Shown here: piece after piece, positions 33,801 through 49,300 of the stretch
How the letters are laid out: each line of letters begins with the position of its first letter
How positions within the stretch are numbered: the stretch's first letter is position 1
Assembly (NCBI GenBank): GCA_949775045.1
Contig: OX459095.1
Span: 23,784,311 to 23,848,310, forward strand
Length of the DNA stretch: 64,000 nt
Origin: Metridium senile
Taxonomy: Eukaryota > Cnidaria > Anthozoa > Actiniaria > Metridiidae
Direction: 5' to 3'
Notes under the pieces: model-generated
The model's input: only the letters and a program-made list of their open reading frames with translations
Told to the model about the DNA's origin: nothing
The model's database searches: none
Position numbers and translations under genes: made by a program

Positions 33801-36162
33801 CATTAACATTAAGGTTGTTTCAGAAATGTGGCATTCTATGCATGATGATAAAAATCTTCCCAATGTTTATTGTGCACAAAGACCAACACTCAAATGGTCT
33901 AGTTAAATCAACTGATTAATTGGCCATGTTCTAAACGAGGATGGGCTAGGAGGGGACTGGGTACTAGTTTCTAGAATAGCTGTTATTACAGTTATATGCA
34001 AATGATTTTGAACAATGGGTTGAAGTCGAGGCTTTCGGGCAAAAACAATAGGTTTGTCCGAAAGCCTCGATTTGAATCCATTGTTTGAAATCATTTGCAT
34101 ATAACTGTAATAACAGCTATTAATGCAATTAATAAATAAACATAACATGAAAAAGCACATCAACATATACCATATCACAAATTTTGATGCTATTTGGTTG
34201 TATATTTCCATTGCAATAGTCTCTCAAAGATCCATAAGATTACAAAGGAATGTATGGTTTGAAGGGACAGCTGTCCCTCCAAACTATACATTTCTTTATA
34301 ATTTTTCACATATTTGAAAGGCTGCTACTTGGTCATTATTCAACAGAATATAATGTAATTCTGTAATATTGTATATTTTAATGTGCTCTTTCATGCTATG
34401 GGCTATATTTCTTAATTGCATTAAATCTAGAAACTAGTACCCAGTCCCCTCCTTGCCCCTCGTCATTTAGAACACGGCCAATTCTTAAGTGATAGTTGAA
34501 ACTTTTGTATTATGACAAAATGACAATGACAAAAGTTTATTCAGTACCTTAGATATATATACATAATTTACAATTTTTGTTATTAAACAGAAGATAGGGT
34601 ACAGGCTACCTATAATAACCATTGCTGGCTAACCAAGATAGATAGCTTACATAAGTAATTTTATATATATTATGGTCAATGTGTTTTTAGTTAGCATAAT
34701 ATTATAGAATAGAAAAAACGAGACAAAAAAAAGATAACATTAAATAGAAATAACATAAATAGAAACGGGATCAAGTATGAATTTTGAAATAAACATATAT
34801 AATGTACAATGATCGATATGTACCATACATACACCTATTTCAATTAACGTTGTCCATCTGGAATGGTTGATCTCCAATAGAAGTTGTGGGAGCTCGTTAA
34901 ATTTCAAATACATTGTTTTAATCACACTTGAATGGTGCTAAATTGCAGATAACAGTATTTCAGAAGTAAACATCAATATTCAAGTGTGATTATAATAGTG
35001 CATTTGCAGTTTAACGAGCTCCCACAATTCCTATCGGACTCAGATCAACCATTCTAGATGGACAACGTTAATTGAAATAGGTGTATATGATTATGATAAC
35101 TAAGCTAATATAATGAAAGATTGTGTTGATTTGTAATAAAAGATACATCAGTAAACATAAGTTCTTATCCTATCACAACTGATTTGATCCTTAAATTTGA
35201 TTCTGCTTAATTTTTTTGTTTTGTAGGTTCATTTATTGTATTCCAGATTTTGGCACCACAGAATCTGATATTAAATTTTCCATAATTAGTTTTAATTTTG
35301 GGCAAGGAATAACTATTTTATTAAAATAATTAAAATAATTTGCTATGGAACCTGACTTGTTTAAACTGCATAACATTACATTACTTAAGAATTGTGTATT
35401 AACTTTTGCTTATCAGGTGATGAAGAATTCTTAGTTCTAGCATGTGATGGTTTATGGGATACTATTGGAAAAGATCAGGCAATAGAAATTGTGAGAAATC
35501 ATCTTAGTCAAGGAAATGATAGAGAAACAGTTGCAAAACTACTTGTAGATGCTGCAAAAACTGCTGGATCAAGTGATAACATTTCTGTAATAGTTGTGTA
35601 TCTTGATGCTCATAACATAAAGTCAAATCACAGTATGTCACTTACAAATAAAGAAGAAGTCAACTCGTCATCAAGTCATAATAACTCAAGTCACAATAAG
35701 TTGTTAGCAAACAAAGAAGATGTCAAATCCCCTTCCAATGGTGATATAACAAACACTTCAAAGACCAACTCTCTAGGTGAAAGCGACAAGGAGAACTGTC
35801 ATGTTGATGGTACTCGTGTTCACATAGTTGAAAAGGAAGAGAGCCATGAGTCAATAGTTGCCAAAGTCAAAGTTTCTACAGAAAGTAAAAAAGCAAGTAA
35901 AACAAAAAGCGTAACATGTAGAGTGACAAATGAAAAGCATGACAGCTGTAGAAATGGTGCCTGCTCTAGTGAACTTACTCAAGAAAGGACTTCAAAATCA
36001 GCTGGTAACAGCCCAAAACACACAAGAAACAAGCCTGTAAAATCAAAAGGTTCTTCACAACATAGCAAAGGTGTGAAAGCTAAATCTCCACATCAACTTA
36101 GTGTTGGCAGTGATGCTAGCACAAGGAGAAAGTCAGCTCCAGCAGAGTTTTCTTTATCATAA
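27843..36162 (+). CDS. PPM1E: PPM1E/PPM1F-type metal-dependent Ser/Thr phosphatase
   Basis: Exons 27843-28030, 30583-30680, 31783-31985, 32153-32341, 32886-33029, 33530-33686 and 35417-36162 join in phase to about 574 residues. The PP2C fold is complete. RRKMEDKHV and AVYDGHAG carry the metal-binding Asp and the phosphate-contact Arg. [20 protein letters not shown] (metal Asp) and SDNISV (metal Asp) follow in order. In humans, PPM1E and PPM1F (POPX1 and POPX2) remove activating phosphates from PAK and CaMKII. The N-terminal 120 residues resemble their helical PIX-binding extension only loosely. The last 165 residues are Ser/Lys/Asn rich and end [12 protein letters not shown], a possible 14-3-3 or kinase site. 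The family duplicated in vertebrates, so the symbol stands for the E/F ancestor. ATG 27843 is chosen because the frame is open only from there. Confidence 0.92.
29275..29495 (+). repeat. Tandem duplication of about 105 bp
   Basis: AACCAATCAGTGTGCGATTT...AGCTGTCAGAATGA is repeated as ACCAATCAACACGTGCGATT...AGCTGTCAGAATGA, two copies in phosphatase intron 1. The rest of this 2.5-kb intron is AT-rich. A 106-residue open frame at 28882-29202 has no coding character. Confidence 0.8.
29600..29700 (-). mobile_element. SINE 3' tail fragment
   Basis: On the minus strand the segment ends CAGCGCTATATAAATATCTG. This is the GCGCTATATAAAT tail also found at the end of the SINE at 30941-31350. Confidence 0.45.
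29846..30012. repeat. Inverted repeat, about 60-bp arms
   Basis: GGTCGATCAACCTCGGCCTC and TTATATATTCTTTAGAATTT pair with GAATATATAACTCATTATCA...GAGGTTGACCC. Probably a small MITE. Confidence 0.65.
30191..30445. repeat. Compound inverted repeat
   Basis: AATTCAACAACAAATTTT pairs with AAATTTTGTTGTTGAAT at 30309-30328. A second hairpin (ATAGAGCAGTTAAAATCTCG...GAGTATTCAAC-like right arm, GCATAATGCTGTGATAGTTG with CAACTATTACAGCATAATGC) lies at 30340-30440. Two elements side by side or nested. Confidence 0.6.
30941..31350 (+). mobile_element. tRNA-derived SINE, copy 1
   Basis: The head has GTGATGGTCTTGTGGTCAGT (A box region) and CTGGGTTTGATTTCCGG (B box, one change from GGTTCGATTCC). The body GCAAAGAGTAGGGGATTGC...CAACTGTCAGGC...GGCATTCACTAACAACACTC matches the copy at 46525. 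The tail ends GCGCTATATAAATGAGGC. It lies in phosphatase intron 2 in the sense direction. Confidence 0.85.
33084..33301. mobile_element. Palindromic MITE in the phosphatase gene
   Basis: AACAGGTTCCCATTTAAATA at the left pairs with ATTTAAATGGGAACCTGTT at the right. The inner arms are CAAATTTTGTTGATGTGT and ACACATCAACACAATTTG. About 218 bp. Confidence 0.8.
33315..33450 (+). repeat. 36-bp minisatellite, about 3.5 copies
   Basis: The unit GATGGTGATGGTGGTCATGA, then TGGTGACAGTGGTGCT, repeats nearly exactly, directly after the MITE ending at 33301. Confidence 0.85.
33917..34495. mobile_element. Foldback element carrying a palindromic MITE inside it
   Basis: The outer arms TTCTAAACGAGGATGGGCTA...GGGACTGGGTACTAGTTTCT (about 33930-33973) are inverted at 34427-34490 (AGAAACTAGTACCCAGTCCC). 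Inside, 33975-34121 is a nearly perfect palindrome (AGCTGTTATTACAGTTATAT and its complement, with GAGGCTTTCGG / CCGAAAGCCTC). The inner one inserted into the outer one or was captured by it. Confidence 0.8.
34831..35087. mobile_element. Foldback element with about 115-bp arms
   Basis: ACACCTATTTCAATTAACGT at the left pairs with ACGTTAATTGAAATAGGTGT at the right. Pairing continues through GTTGATCT / AGATCAAC and GAGCTCGTTAAA / TTTAACGAGCTC to a central TCACACTTGAAT / ATTCAAGTGTGA. Confidence 0.8.
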
Positions 36163-37736
36163 GAAGAGGTAACCAGTTGATTCCATGAATGTCATTTTTG
36201 ATAGACATGGTATAAGTGATTTTGATGGTTGATGGTTGATTTCAAATAGAATTGGAATTATTTCAATACACACACTGAATACAAAATATACACTGAATCA
36301 AAATAAAAAGCATATTGTTCTTGACTGACTAGCTCTAATATCCATAATAATCCAACTTGTTGCAGCAACTTGTTGTATATAGTGTGTTTTAATGGCCGTT
36401 GTACACTACTGAGTTTCGTTTTGGTTCCTTGTACCTGGCAAATCATAGCATATCTTGAAATTAAACTCTGCTATTGTTTTAACTTTTTACAATCAAAATG
36501 ACAAATGAACAGAAGGTTCTGATTGTTGCAAATGATTTTCTTGAAACACAGAAAAATATAGAATGTTGAGAATCAGCTATTGCAGAATGCCAATCAAATA
36601 CCCTTATCTTTATAAAGAATGACATTACATTGAATCAATCACTGGAGATATCTGCATAATGTTGCATAAAATAAAACATTCATCAAATTATGTAGTGGAT
36701 TCATGTTGTGCTATATTTTATCCTTAAAAATATTGTGCAACTTTACAAAATATATAGCTTATTTATTAGCTTATTTAGTTTTCTTGAGTTACAAATTATG
36801 TGTTACTTGCAAAACTGTGTGGAAGATAGTTTATAAAGCAATATTAGTATTATAATATTACCATTTTATATTTTATGCTACTTTTGTAGTCCATGTATGC
36901 TATACAAAGAACCATAGTTCTACATTTAATTCAAACAATGTTGTTTTGTGATGCCTTGTTGCAAGATACTTTACTGTCCTTTCTTCCTTTCCCCTCTCCT
37001 CTTTCCCCTCCCTTTCTCCCCTTAGCCTGAAACTCAGGTTAAATTTTAGGTATTTCTTATTTTTATATGATTGAGGTTGTTCTTTATTTGGGTGTAAGGA
37101 AACAGTTATACATATCATTAATTACACTATACTCATCAAAGTATCTATAAATTCCTTCATTATTATAGCATTGATCTCTCAAATATATGCAGCTATTTTA
37201 AAACAGTGGTATATATTGTGGCATATTGCATTTTAAGAAAAACATGAATTATGGGCTGTGTTTAGCCTAGTGTTTTTTTTTTATTGTTTTCAAGAAGTTT
37301 CCAAGAAAATGCCTGGAATGGAAAATGAAAAAGAAATACATTTCTTGTTTAACAATTTGTGTCTATACCAAAATCCTTTGCAGTCTCAGAATGTAGCCAA
37401 GTTTACATCAACCGGTTTTAAACCAGCTGTATGCATATAACATTCATGTATAACATATTTTAGAAGTGATACCATATACCTCAATAATTCAGTTAGTGTT
37501 GTTTGAAATGCATTATGGGTATATATCCAAACTTTAAAATCTATATTGTAAAAGAACCAAGCTAATGTTTTTGACTGCCTATAGCTTTGAATTCATCTCA
37601 AATCACAAAGACATTGCAAGAAATTAAGGTTAATCAGACCAGAATAATCATTTCAGTTCAAATAATAAATATTCACAAAATTTGCATCATGCAGTTTCAC
37701 TGCTAGCAGAGGAAGTTTATGTCGCTTTTCTAATTA
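36163..37736. other. Phosphatase 3' UTR and convergent intergenic region
   Basis: AT-rich DNA with no coding character. Several AATAAA-like words occur, the clearest at 36670-36675 (GCATAAAATAAAACATTC). A pyrimidine tract lies at 36975-37022. Short open frames at 36900 and 37258 lack splice support or recognisable motifs. Confidence 0.5.
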
Positions 37737-41342
<3,606 letters not shown>

Positions 41343-41860
41343 TTTGACACCACATGGAGAAACCACAGGAGCCCCGCAACCACTAGTTGTCATGCCCAAG
41401 GTGGGCGTATAGATCAAGAGTCAATTTGAGAAAAATGTCCCACCCTCTAGGGACTGATTATCATTCAAAACTGCTCCAAATCCCCACTAATCCCCCTACC
41501 TGCCCAGGGTGTTTCCATTGACTAGTGCATTAAATGGAGTATTGGGTATAGTTTATCCTCTATTTTTGCCGAATATATACTGGACAGTGTGGATGCTACC
41601 AGTTGCAAACCTCTTTAATAACATGAACGTTTCTACATTAAGTTTTTGTAAATTTGAGTTGTCAAATTAAAGTAATAAACTACTAACATGGAAAAGGGAG
41701 TGCTACTTGCGTATAAACGTTTTGGACGCTTGCCCTTCGCCGGAACGAAAAAGGGAAAAAACCTCAGTCCGAAAAGTACGTAAGTCACAAACTCTTACAA
41801 GTTGTTAAAGCAGTATAGCATTGGTGTAGTCCTCTTCTGGTTGTTTCTGCAGGCATGTCA

Positions 41861-42570
41861 TTACTCAAAACAAAGAGTAATATTACAACAGTGATGACAA
41901 AGCTCAGCGTGTTGGATAAGCATACGAAACGCTTGGTTTAGCTCCTGATGAATTCGCTGTGCTTCGTCGATGGAGTTTTGCAACAGTCTGTTGTCACGCT
42001 CTAGTTCTTGGTATTGGAGCTTTCTAGAAATATAAAGAAAAGTAGAACTTATTTATAACTTAGCTCACTCTTCATTTTTGTGTTACGCTGTATTGCTTGT
42101 AGTAAAACTAAAAAACAAATATATATAAGTGTGTATTGTTCACGAACCGCTTTCTTCTGTATTTTCTGCTGCTTATGACATTTCGTGCTCTCCTGTTATA
42201 GTCCGTCTTGTAGACTTTTGTACTTCCAGTACTTGTAGGCATGTTAAATTTGAGAGGATGTACATGTTCCATATGCTTAGGTTGATATTTCCTTGGTACA
42301 CAGCCCGTGTCTTGCAAAAACTGCAATAAAGTTGAACACAACATGAGATATTTTCCGTAAAGACTTCATATCCAACAATACTCAACTAAAACGGCTCAAC
42401 GCATATATTCCATGTCTTGTAGCGCTAAAATAACATCTTTTTACCTCTTGCTCTCTTTGCCGTAGAAAAGGAGAGAAAGGAATGACTTGTTTGCTCATAT
42501 TCATAACATTTGAAGCCAGTTCTTCCCCAATGTTTACAAAAACTGTTTCAGTGTTGGCCATTTTCGTCAT
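41861..42570 (-). CDS. Small coiled-coil protein, 153 residues, three exons
   Basis: Exons 42570-42445, 42320-42148 and 42023-41861 (TAA) join in phase. The second donor (CG, GTTCGTG) is weak but is the only one restoring the frame. The protein starts MTKMANTETVFVNIGEELAS (the second Met, at 42561, is an alternative start). It continues SKQVIPFSPFLRQREQE, then a conserved-looking FLQDTGCVPRKYQPKHMEHV and basic RRARNVISSRKYRRKR. It ends in an amphipathic helix, QYQELERDNRLLQNSIDEAQ, RIHQELNQAFRML, with heptad Leu/Ile spacing. The tail CHHCCNITLCFE is Cys rich. I do not recognise the family. Head to head with TRIM37. Confidence 0.75.
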
Positions 42571-43323
42571 CTAGCTGACCGCGTCCAGTCGTTGCGCTGT
42601 CACCTTATTGGTTACCCCGATATGATTGACAGGGAAGCCCTTTCCAAACACACACAGGATAGCTACAGACAGCCTAGCCAAAGCATGCACTTGAGGGCCT
42701 TGAGAAATTTGTTTGTTGAATTGGTTTACGTACTTGATTAGTATATTCTGATTTATTTTGCGTTTTATTTTATTCGATTTTATGTTGTGATTATTTGGCA
42801 GTTTTAGTGTTTTGGGGGGTTTTCTTTGATTTTTGGACAAAAATTTACATCGTGTGATTTTTTTATTTCTTATTTTTTAGTTTTGTTTTATGCTATAATA
42901 AAGTTCTAAAAAAATATATAAATAATAAAAAGACTACAAAAATAAATATTTCAATCACCATAACAACTGACTGGATTGATTCAGACCCACATATATATCT
43001 GAATTGAGTTCGTCAGTGTGCAAGTGTTTCGTTTTTAAAACGATTAATAATATTTCAACAAAAAAATTCAAGCTCAATTTTAATTTTAGGTTTTTCAATA
43101 ATGATATTTAATATTTTCGCGCGTAAAAATCATAACAAATTTAAATTTAGATTATTTCGCTCCAATTTGTTTTTAACCAATAGGAACAAGCTATTTACAT
43201 CATGTGACCGTCGTAGACCGTGCGAGCGTTGGACAAATGTTATAAATTTGTAATGTCATTTTTAGTTTAGCGTCTAAATGATCGTAAAAATCGATTAAAA
43301 AAGGCCATAAATCCCGAATTTTC
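42571..43323. promoter_or_regulatory. Head-to-head intergenic region, possible bidirectional promoter
   Basis: 753 bp between the start codons of the coiled-coil gene (-) and TRIM37 (+). A reverse CCAAT box (CTTATTGGTTAC, 42603-42614) faces the minus gene and a forward one (TAACCAATAGGAAC, about 43174) faces TRIM37. The interior is AT-rich with no TATA at a convincing distance. Confidence 0.45.
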
Positions 43324-46300
43324 ATGCCTTTGAAGATGGAAGAAAACTCTGTGGAGGTATGTGTGTTGTATTTTATAATGTTTTTGTAATTTAAACGAGA
43401 GAGCGACTGAAAAAATCTCATGTTCAAACATTTTGTTGGACGCCATGTTTTTTTGGATTGGGATTCTGTTTTATCTTGTCTATCGTCTTTCAAATCGTCC
43501 TCATATGTCATGGCATAAAGACGAATAGTGAATCGAGTGAACCGAATATGTTGTAGATATTATAAATGTTTGTGACATTTTCATATGGTCTTCGATAATT
43601 CGCAAATTATCTTGTGACAAAATTCATTTAAAAAATTGAAGAATATCAAGAAAACTAATTGTAGAAAACAATAATTTATTTACTCTTATTTCCAGTACCT
43701 TATAAAGTTCCAAAAATATCTGGAATAACATTTGGATTTGAAAATAGATTGGTAAAATTATCTGTATGAATTCCATTTTAAAAATTTAGCTTGTAAGCTT
43801 AAATATAAGCTTAAACCGAAAAGAAATTGGGCTTATAGCTATATTTAATCCATTCAGAGGAAAGTAAAGAAGTTTCAAACCGGCTATTTTCGTTCGTGAT
43901 ATAGTTTTCTGTTTTTATTATAAGAGTGAATGCTCTTTAGTTATACTGAATATGTGATAGCCAGTTATTATGTAGTATTATGTTTTTTTTGTACAAAAAA
44001 ATTTGTTTGCATAATTCATTCAAATTGTGTCTGTTTCTCTGATTGATCCAAATATGTGACATAACTCTTGCAACAGTTAATGTTAATAGCAATTCAGGTA
44101 AAATATGATTGATTCCATTCTAAAATTAGTCTTCCACTCTGTTGGTTTCTTGTTTTGAGTTTGGTTTGTTTGCTTTTGTAATATTTTGTACTTTTTCTTT
44201 GTTTTCTGTTTGTTTGCTTGATTTTTTTTTTACATGATTGTGGATCTAATTAAGAAACAGAAAATAAGGCAGGATGATCTATATATAGATGAGACAAAAG
44301 GATTGAAAATAGTAGACTCTAAATATCACTCTACCTTGTTGACTATTCACAATATAAACCCATTCCAAACGCATCTTTTTTTGTTTATAAACACATAATA
44401 GCGCTAGCATCCACGCACATCCAGGAAGCTTTTATAAATCATTTTAGCCAATGCTCATAAAAATAATGCAATGGTAAACAACACACAGTGTGCAGGAACC
44501 ATGACATGGAACACAGTGGCCAAAAAGAAACCTGAAATCGACAAGGTTTGACTAACTTTTCCACTTCAACCTCAAAATTCTTGAAACTTCGTCAATATAC
44601 ACAGGTCAATGTTTTCAAAAACTTTTCTTTTCTTTTTTCTGATTTTTCTTTTTTTTGGCGGGAAAATGACGTCATAAGTTTGGCACCAAAATTTCATGTT
44701 TGTTCTATGACCAAAATGACCACATAGATCGAAAGATCTTTATGAAAGGATCAAAAAAGTGAGGAGAAAACATAATTTGAGCTATAAAATCAAAAGATAT
44801 GAATTTTTAAATACTTGGATTTCAACCATTTTGTTCTATTCTTAGTAACAAAATGGCCGAAATACCAGTTTAAAAAAATTTATATCCTTTGATTTTATTG
44901 TGCAAAATTTCAAGAATTTTAAGGCTGAAATAGAAAAGTTAGTCAAACCTTGTCAATTTCAGGTGTCTTTTTGGCCACCGTGTAATGGGATCTAGTTGTG
45001 AAATCAGAATTTTCAAAAATACCCATGTTCATGTACATGTAGACAGTGTTTCCCAAATTTCAATAGCTGTATCTACTTTGGAGAGAATATTTGAACATTT
45101 ACTAGGCTGAGTGTTCTCATGTGGGTGGCATGGTGGTGAACTGGTTAGCCTCTCAATCACCTCTCACCACTGTGGTCCAGGTTCAAGTCCTGGATTGGGC
45201 AAAAATTATAATCATAATGTGAGTTGAGATTGTTTAATTTGTTGTTCCCAAAATTGAGTGTTTTCCAGTTTTCCTTCAGAATTGGATAATTGCTTTGGAT
45301 TTGGTTCTAATTTATGAACTTTCAAATGTAATGATTATTTGATTCCTAGGCTAGTTAATTATATTGTAAGTTGCTATATATATATATATATATATAAAAT
45401 TAAGTCATGCAGTTGCAGTTTTCACTCACTGTTATCTGTATGCTGGCAATAAAAGCTAATTGTGAGGTGGCCAATAACAACAAACTAACAATTATTGTTT
45501 TATGATTTCAATGTTTCTCAGCAATACTTTAGATAATAAAGTAGAGTGAACACACACTTTGAATCTGTTTTAACTGATGTTACTAAAGTCACCTGATTTA
45601 GATACAAAATATGGTAATGTTCATGATAAAGCACAGGTTAATGTTGTATTCTTTATGGTTTGGGCTTCCTGCCTTTTCCCACAGGAAGCCCACCTCCATA
45701 AATGGCTACATGTAAAACTGCAAGTACCTCTTTGGATACTTATTTATCATATATTTTTTTTCCTTCTGCACACAGAGTTTGTCTGAGGTTTTCAGATGTT
45801 TCATCTGTATGGAAAGACTGCGTGATGCACGACTCTGTCCACACTGTTCTAAGCTTTGCTGTTTTTTGTGTATAAGGGTAGGTTAAGTAATATACAATAT
45901 GAACAGCCAATTTGTATGTATATCGCATACAGATTGGACTCAAATATTGTTTAGTACTCATGAAAGTCCAACGTTAGTTCTTTCATATTTTACTAAAATC
46001 GTCAAGATAAAAGTAAATCTGGCCTAGAAAATTCAAGTTGAAATCTATGCAAATCATGATGAAATCTGTATGAGGCCGTTACAGAATTCGTCATGAATGT
46101 GATTTCTTTTGTAAAGTTCTCATAAATTGTTTATGAATTTTATAACAGTTACTATAAAACTTGCTAGAAACAGCTATAAAGCTCTTTAGTATGAATATGC
46201 AGGTGTAGAAAACCATATGTTACTTTACTCTATATAATAAAATTAATATACATTATATTTATAAAATGTTGAGTAGCATTCTAGCTCATAGTTTGGCTGT

Positions 46301-49300
46301 TTGATTTCTAGAAATGGCTGACAGAACAGCGTCCCCAGTGTCCTCACTGCAGGTACGTTTTTATGCTTCATCCCATTCCTCCTCATTCAACCTAACAAAG
46401 GAAGCCCAAACAAAGCAATGATGCCTCCTGAATCCATGTTTTCTTTTTTTCATTTTTCATTTGCTTGTTTCCTAAAGGTTCTACTATAATAATTATAAGA
46501 TTCTGTCTGTCGAATGAAATGTTTTGGTGTGATGGTCTAGTGGTCAGGGGATCAAATTCTGGGCCTAATGATCTGGGTTCGATTTTCGGTCCGGGCGATT
46601 GCGTTGTGTACCTCCTTGGGCAAGATTCTTTTCTCTCTCAGTGCCTCGTCTTCTCGGATAAGGATGAAAAGCCTGAGGTCCCTTCTGACTTCACTTCACT
46701 AATTCCTATATAAGGTGGACATAAAATATCCTGTTGTACTATTCGCAAAGAGTAGGGGATTGTCTCGGTACAACTGTCAGGCCTCGAAGGCATTCACTAA
46801 CAACACTCATGATTGTAAACTGCTAGTTTTCAGCAGTCCCATAAGTCCTCCATATACATATTAGTAGATTGTAAAGAGCAGGGGATTGTCTCCCAGCACA
46901 ACAGTCAGGTCTCAGCATACTACAGGGCCGACAGAATTGGTTTAAAAGCTAGCTGTCATGGTGGCCCTGCCTTTGTATGAAGGAAGAAATTATAAATAAA
47001 TAAAATAAAATAGATTATTGATCTTTTGTTGTCTTGAGGTAGATGAGTGTGAGACTTGCAATAACTGCAAATGTTGAGCCAAATATAATTCCATTTATTA
47101 TTGAAATATAGTTCATATAAATATTTTAGTTGTGTTTATTTGCCTTATACAGAGCATCTCTACATCTACATGAACTAGTTCATTGTCGCTGGGTAGAGGA
47201 AGTCACTCAGGTTAGTTATCCAATATAGCATAATATCAGCAAATCACAAATCAAAGATGTTAATATTATTGATTAAAGCGATGATGATGGTGATGAAGTA
47301 TATCTACTTATTGCTATAAAAATTATAATTAGCAATTATTGAATGAGGCTGATTATAATGTGAAGAATATTAAAGGATTATTAACCGTGCGCTCGGTCCG
47401 TACTGTCAAGACCTCGGTCTGATATTTTTCCGGACAGACCGAACAAGCGAGGTTAATAAAGCGTTTATTATATGGCTTTTTTTTTCTTAGCGATGTACGA
47501 AATCGCAAATATTTTATCGCCGAATCTCTCATTGTTGAATGAATAAAAATACATTAAACACACACTAAACTGGCTAAAAAACACTTTGCAGATATGAAAA
47601 GGCAGATATGAAAACTTCAACAAAATATTTATTGCAATACTTCACAAGTTTGTTTTTAATTTCTCGATCTGAAAAAAATACGAAAATTGGACCGGTGTCA
47701 TGGTAACGGTCTGATATGGGAAAATATCAGACCAGAAATCAGCCAATCAGAGCGCGCGTACTATCGTAGCCATATAATAAATATACCTTATGCATAGCAA
47801 GGATACGCATAATAAAATGTATCATATTTTTTATTTGAATTGTAGTCCAGTCATTCTGTGGTAAGAGTCCAAACAAATTTATTGATATATAGTATTTTTC
47901 ACTATAATTATGTCTGTATAGGTGTCCCAAACAACATACTAAAAATCCCAAAAAAATCCCTTTGTGGAACATCCTCAAAAGTCGAATTAGAGATTTCATC
48001 ATTTAACCACAGGGACCCCAGGGGCATCAAATTCAATCATTGAGATAGAATAGTGTTCCTGTAAAGATGTTTTCAAACTCCAATTAAAAAATTGATGTTA
48101 CATGAATGTTGAAAATCAATAAAAAAAAGCTGTCTAGTTAATTAACTGGACACTGAGTAAAGTTTGAGTGTGTGCTGTTTTTGTAGCATTAATACAGTTC
48201 CCCGGGGGGGGGGGGGGGGGGGTACTCCCTTTGTCCAAGTGGTAGGGGTGATCGGCGGAGATTTTGAAAATGACCCCTAAAAGGTACGCTCAGATACAAA
48301 TAAAGCAGAGTAAAAACGACCCTTAGAACTGATTTTTGAGCCAAATCTCTAAATGGACCCTAAAAGGTACGCACTGAAAATATTTTAACCCTAAAAGGTA
48401 CGCCGATCACCCCTACCACTTGGATAAAGGGAGAACCCCCCCCCCCCCCCCCCCCCCCCCCCCGGGTACAGTTCAGAGAAACAACTACAGGAACAAGACT
48501 GTAAAAGAATACCATGATCACCTCGGATTCTTTTGTCTTCCAAGGGGCTTACAAGCCTGAATTTTCCTCAATGATGCATACATGAGGGAAGTTTAGAAGA
48601 CAGAAATCCTTTGTCTTTTACTAAATTCCCCTCTATTTAATTTATGCAAGGGAAATGTAGTAAAAGACAAAGGATTTCTTTGTCCTCTGAATTCTTCTCA
48701 TGTTGTATGCATGAGGAAAATATAGGAGACTGTCCCTCTTATAGGAACAATCTTACATGCAATGGCCCCTCATAACAATCATGGAGACCATTCCTGGATT
48801 GCTTTGAACCAGTTGGAAATTCTTTAAAAAATAAAGGACCCTGTACTAGACACAAGTCCATACTCTAACACTTGTGGGACTCATTAGGTAACTATGCGCA
48901 TGCATTGACTACATTGAAGTATAGTATGTCATGCGTGTTTATGCAAACAAACTATAATGAAAGTACATGGTGGTGCCTGCAGCCTTGGGACTTCCACTAA
49001 ACTTCCCTCTGCTTTCAGGGACATTTAATTACTAATCCCCCTATATATAAAGTTTAGCTCTATCCGCATATAGGCAGATTTTGAGCAATCCATAGGACCA
49101 TATCTAGAACTCTTTATTTAAGGCTCTTGAGTAAAACTCATCGGCTGATAGTCTCTGAGCTTTTAGTACTCTGTCTTCTAGTGTTTTGTTAGGTTACCCT
49201 TTCTTGGTATATTTGTCTATGTTGAATAGAAGCTGTTTGGTTGTATTATGGTTTGTTCATCTGCTGATATGTGCTAGATGTCTTGCTTGTAGTATATCGG

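Noticed and set aside
45121..45205. tRNA gene candidate with exact B box
   Set aside because: No acceptor stem or complete cloverleaf can be paired; better explained as a SINE head. The same holds for 30941, 46525 and 62001.
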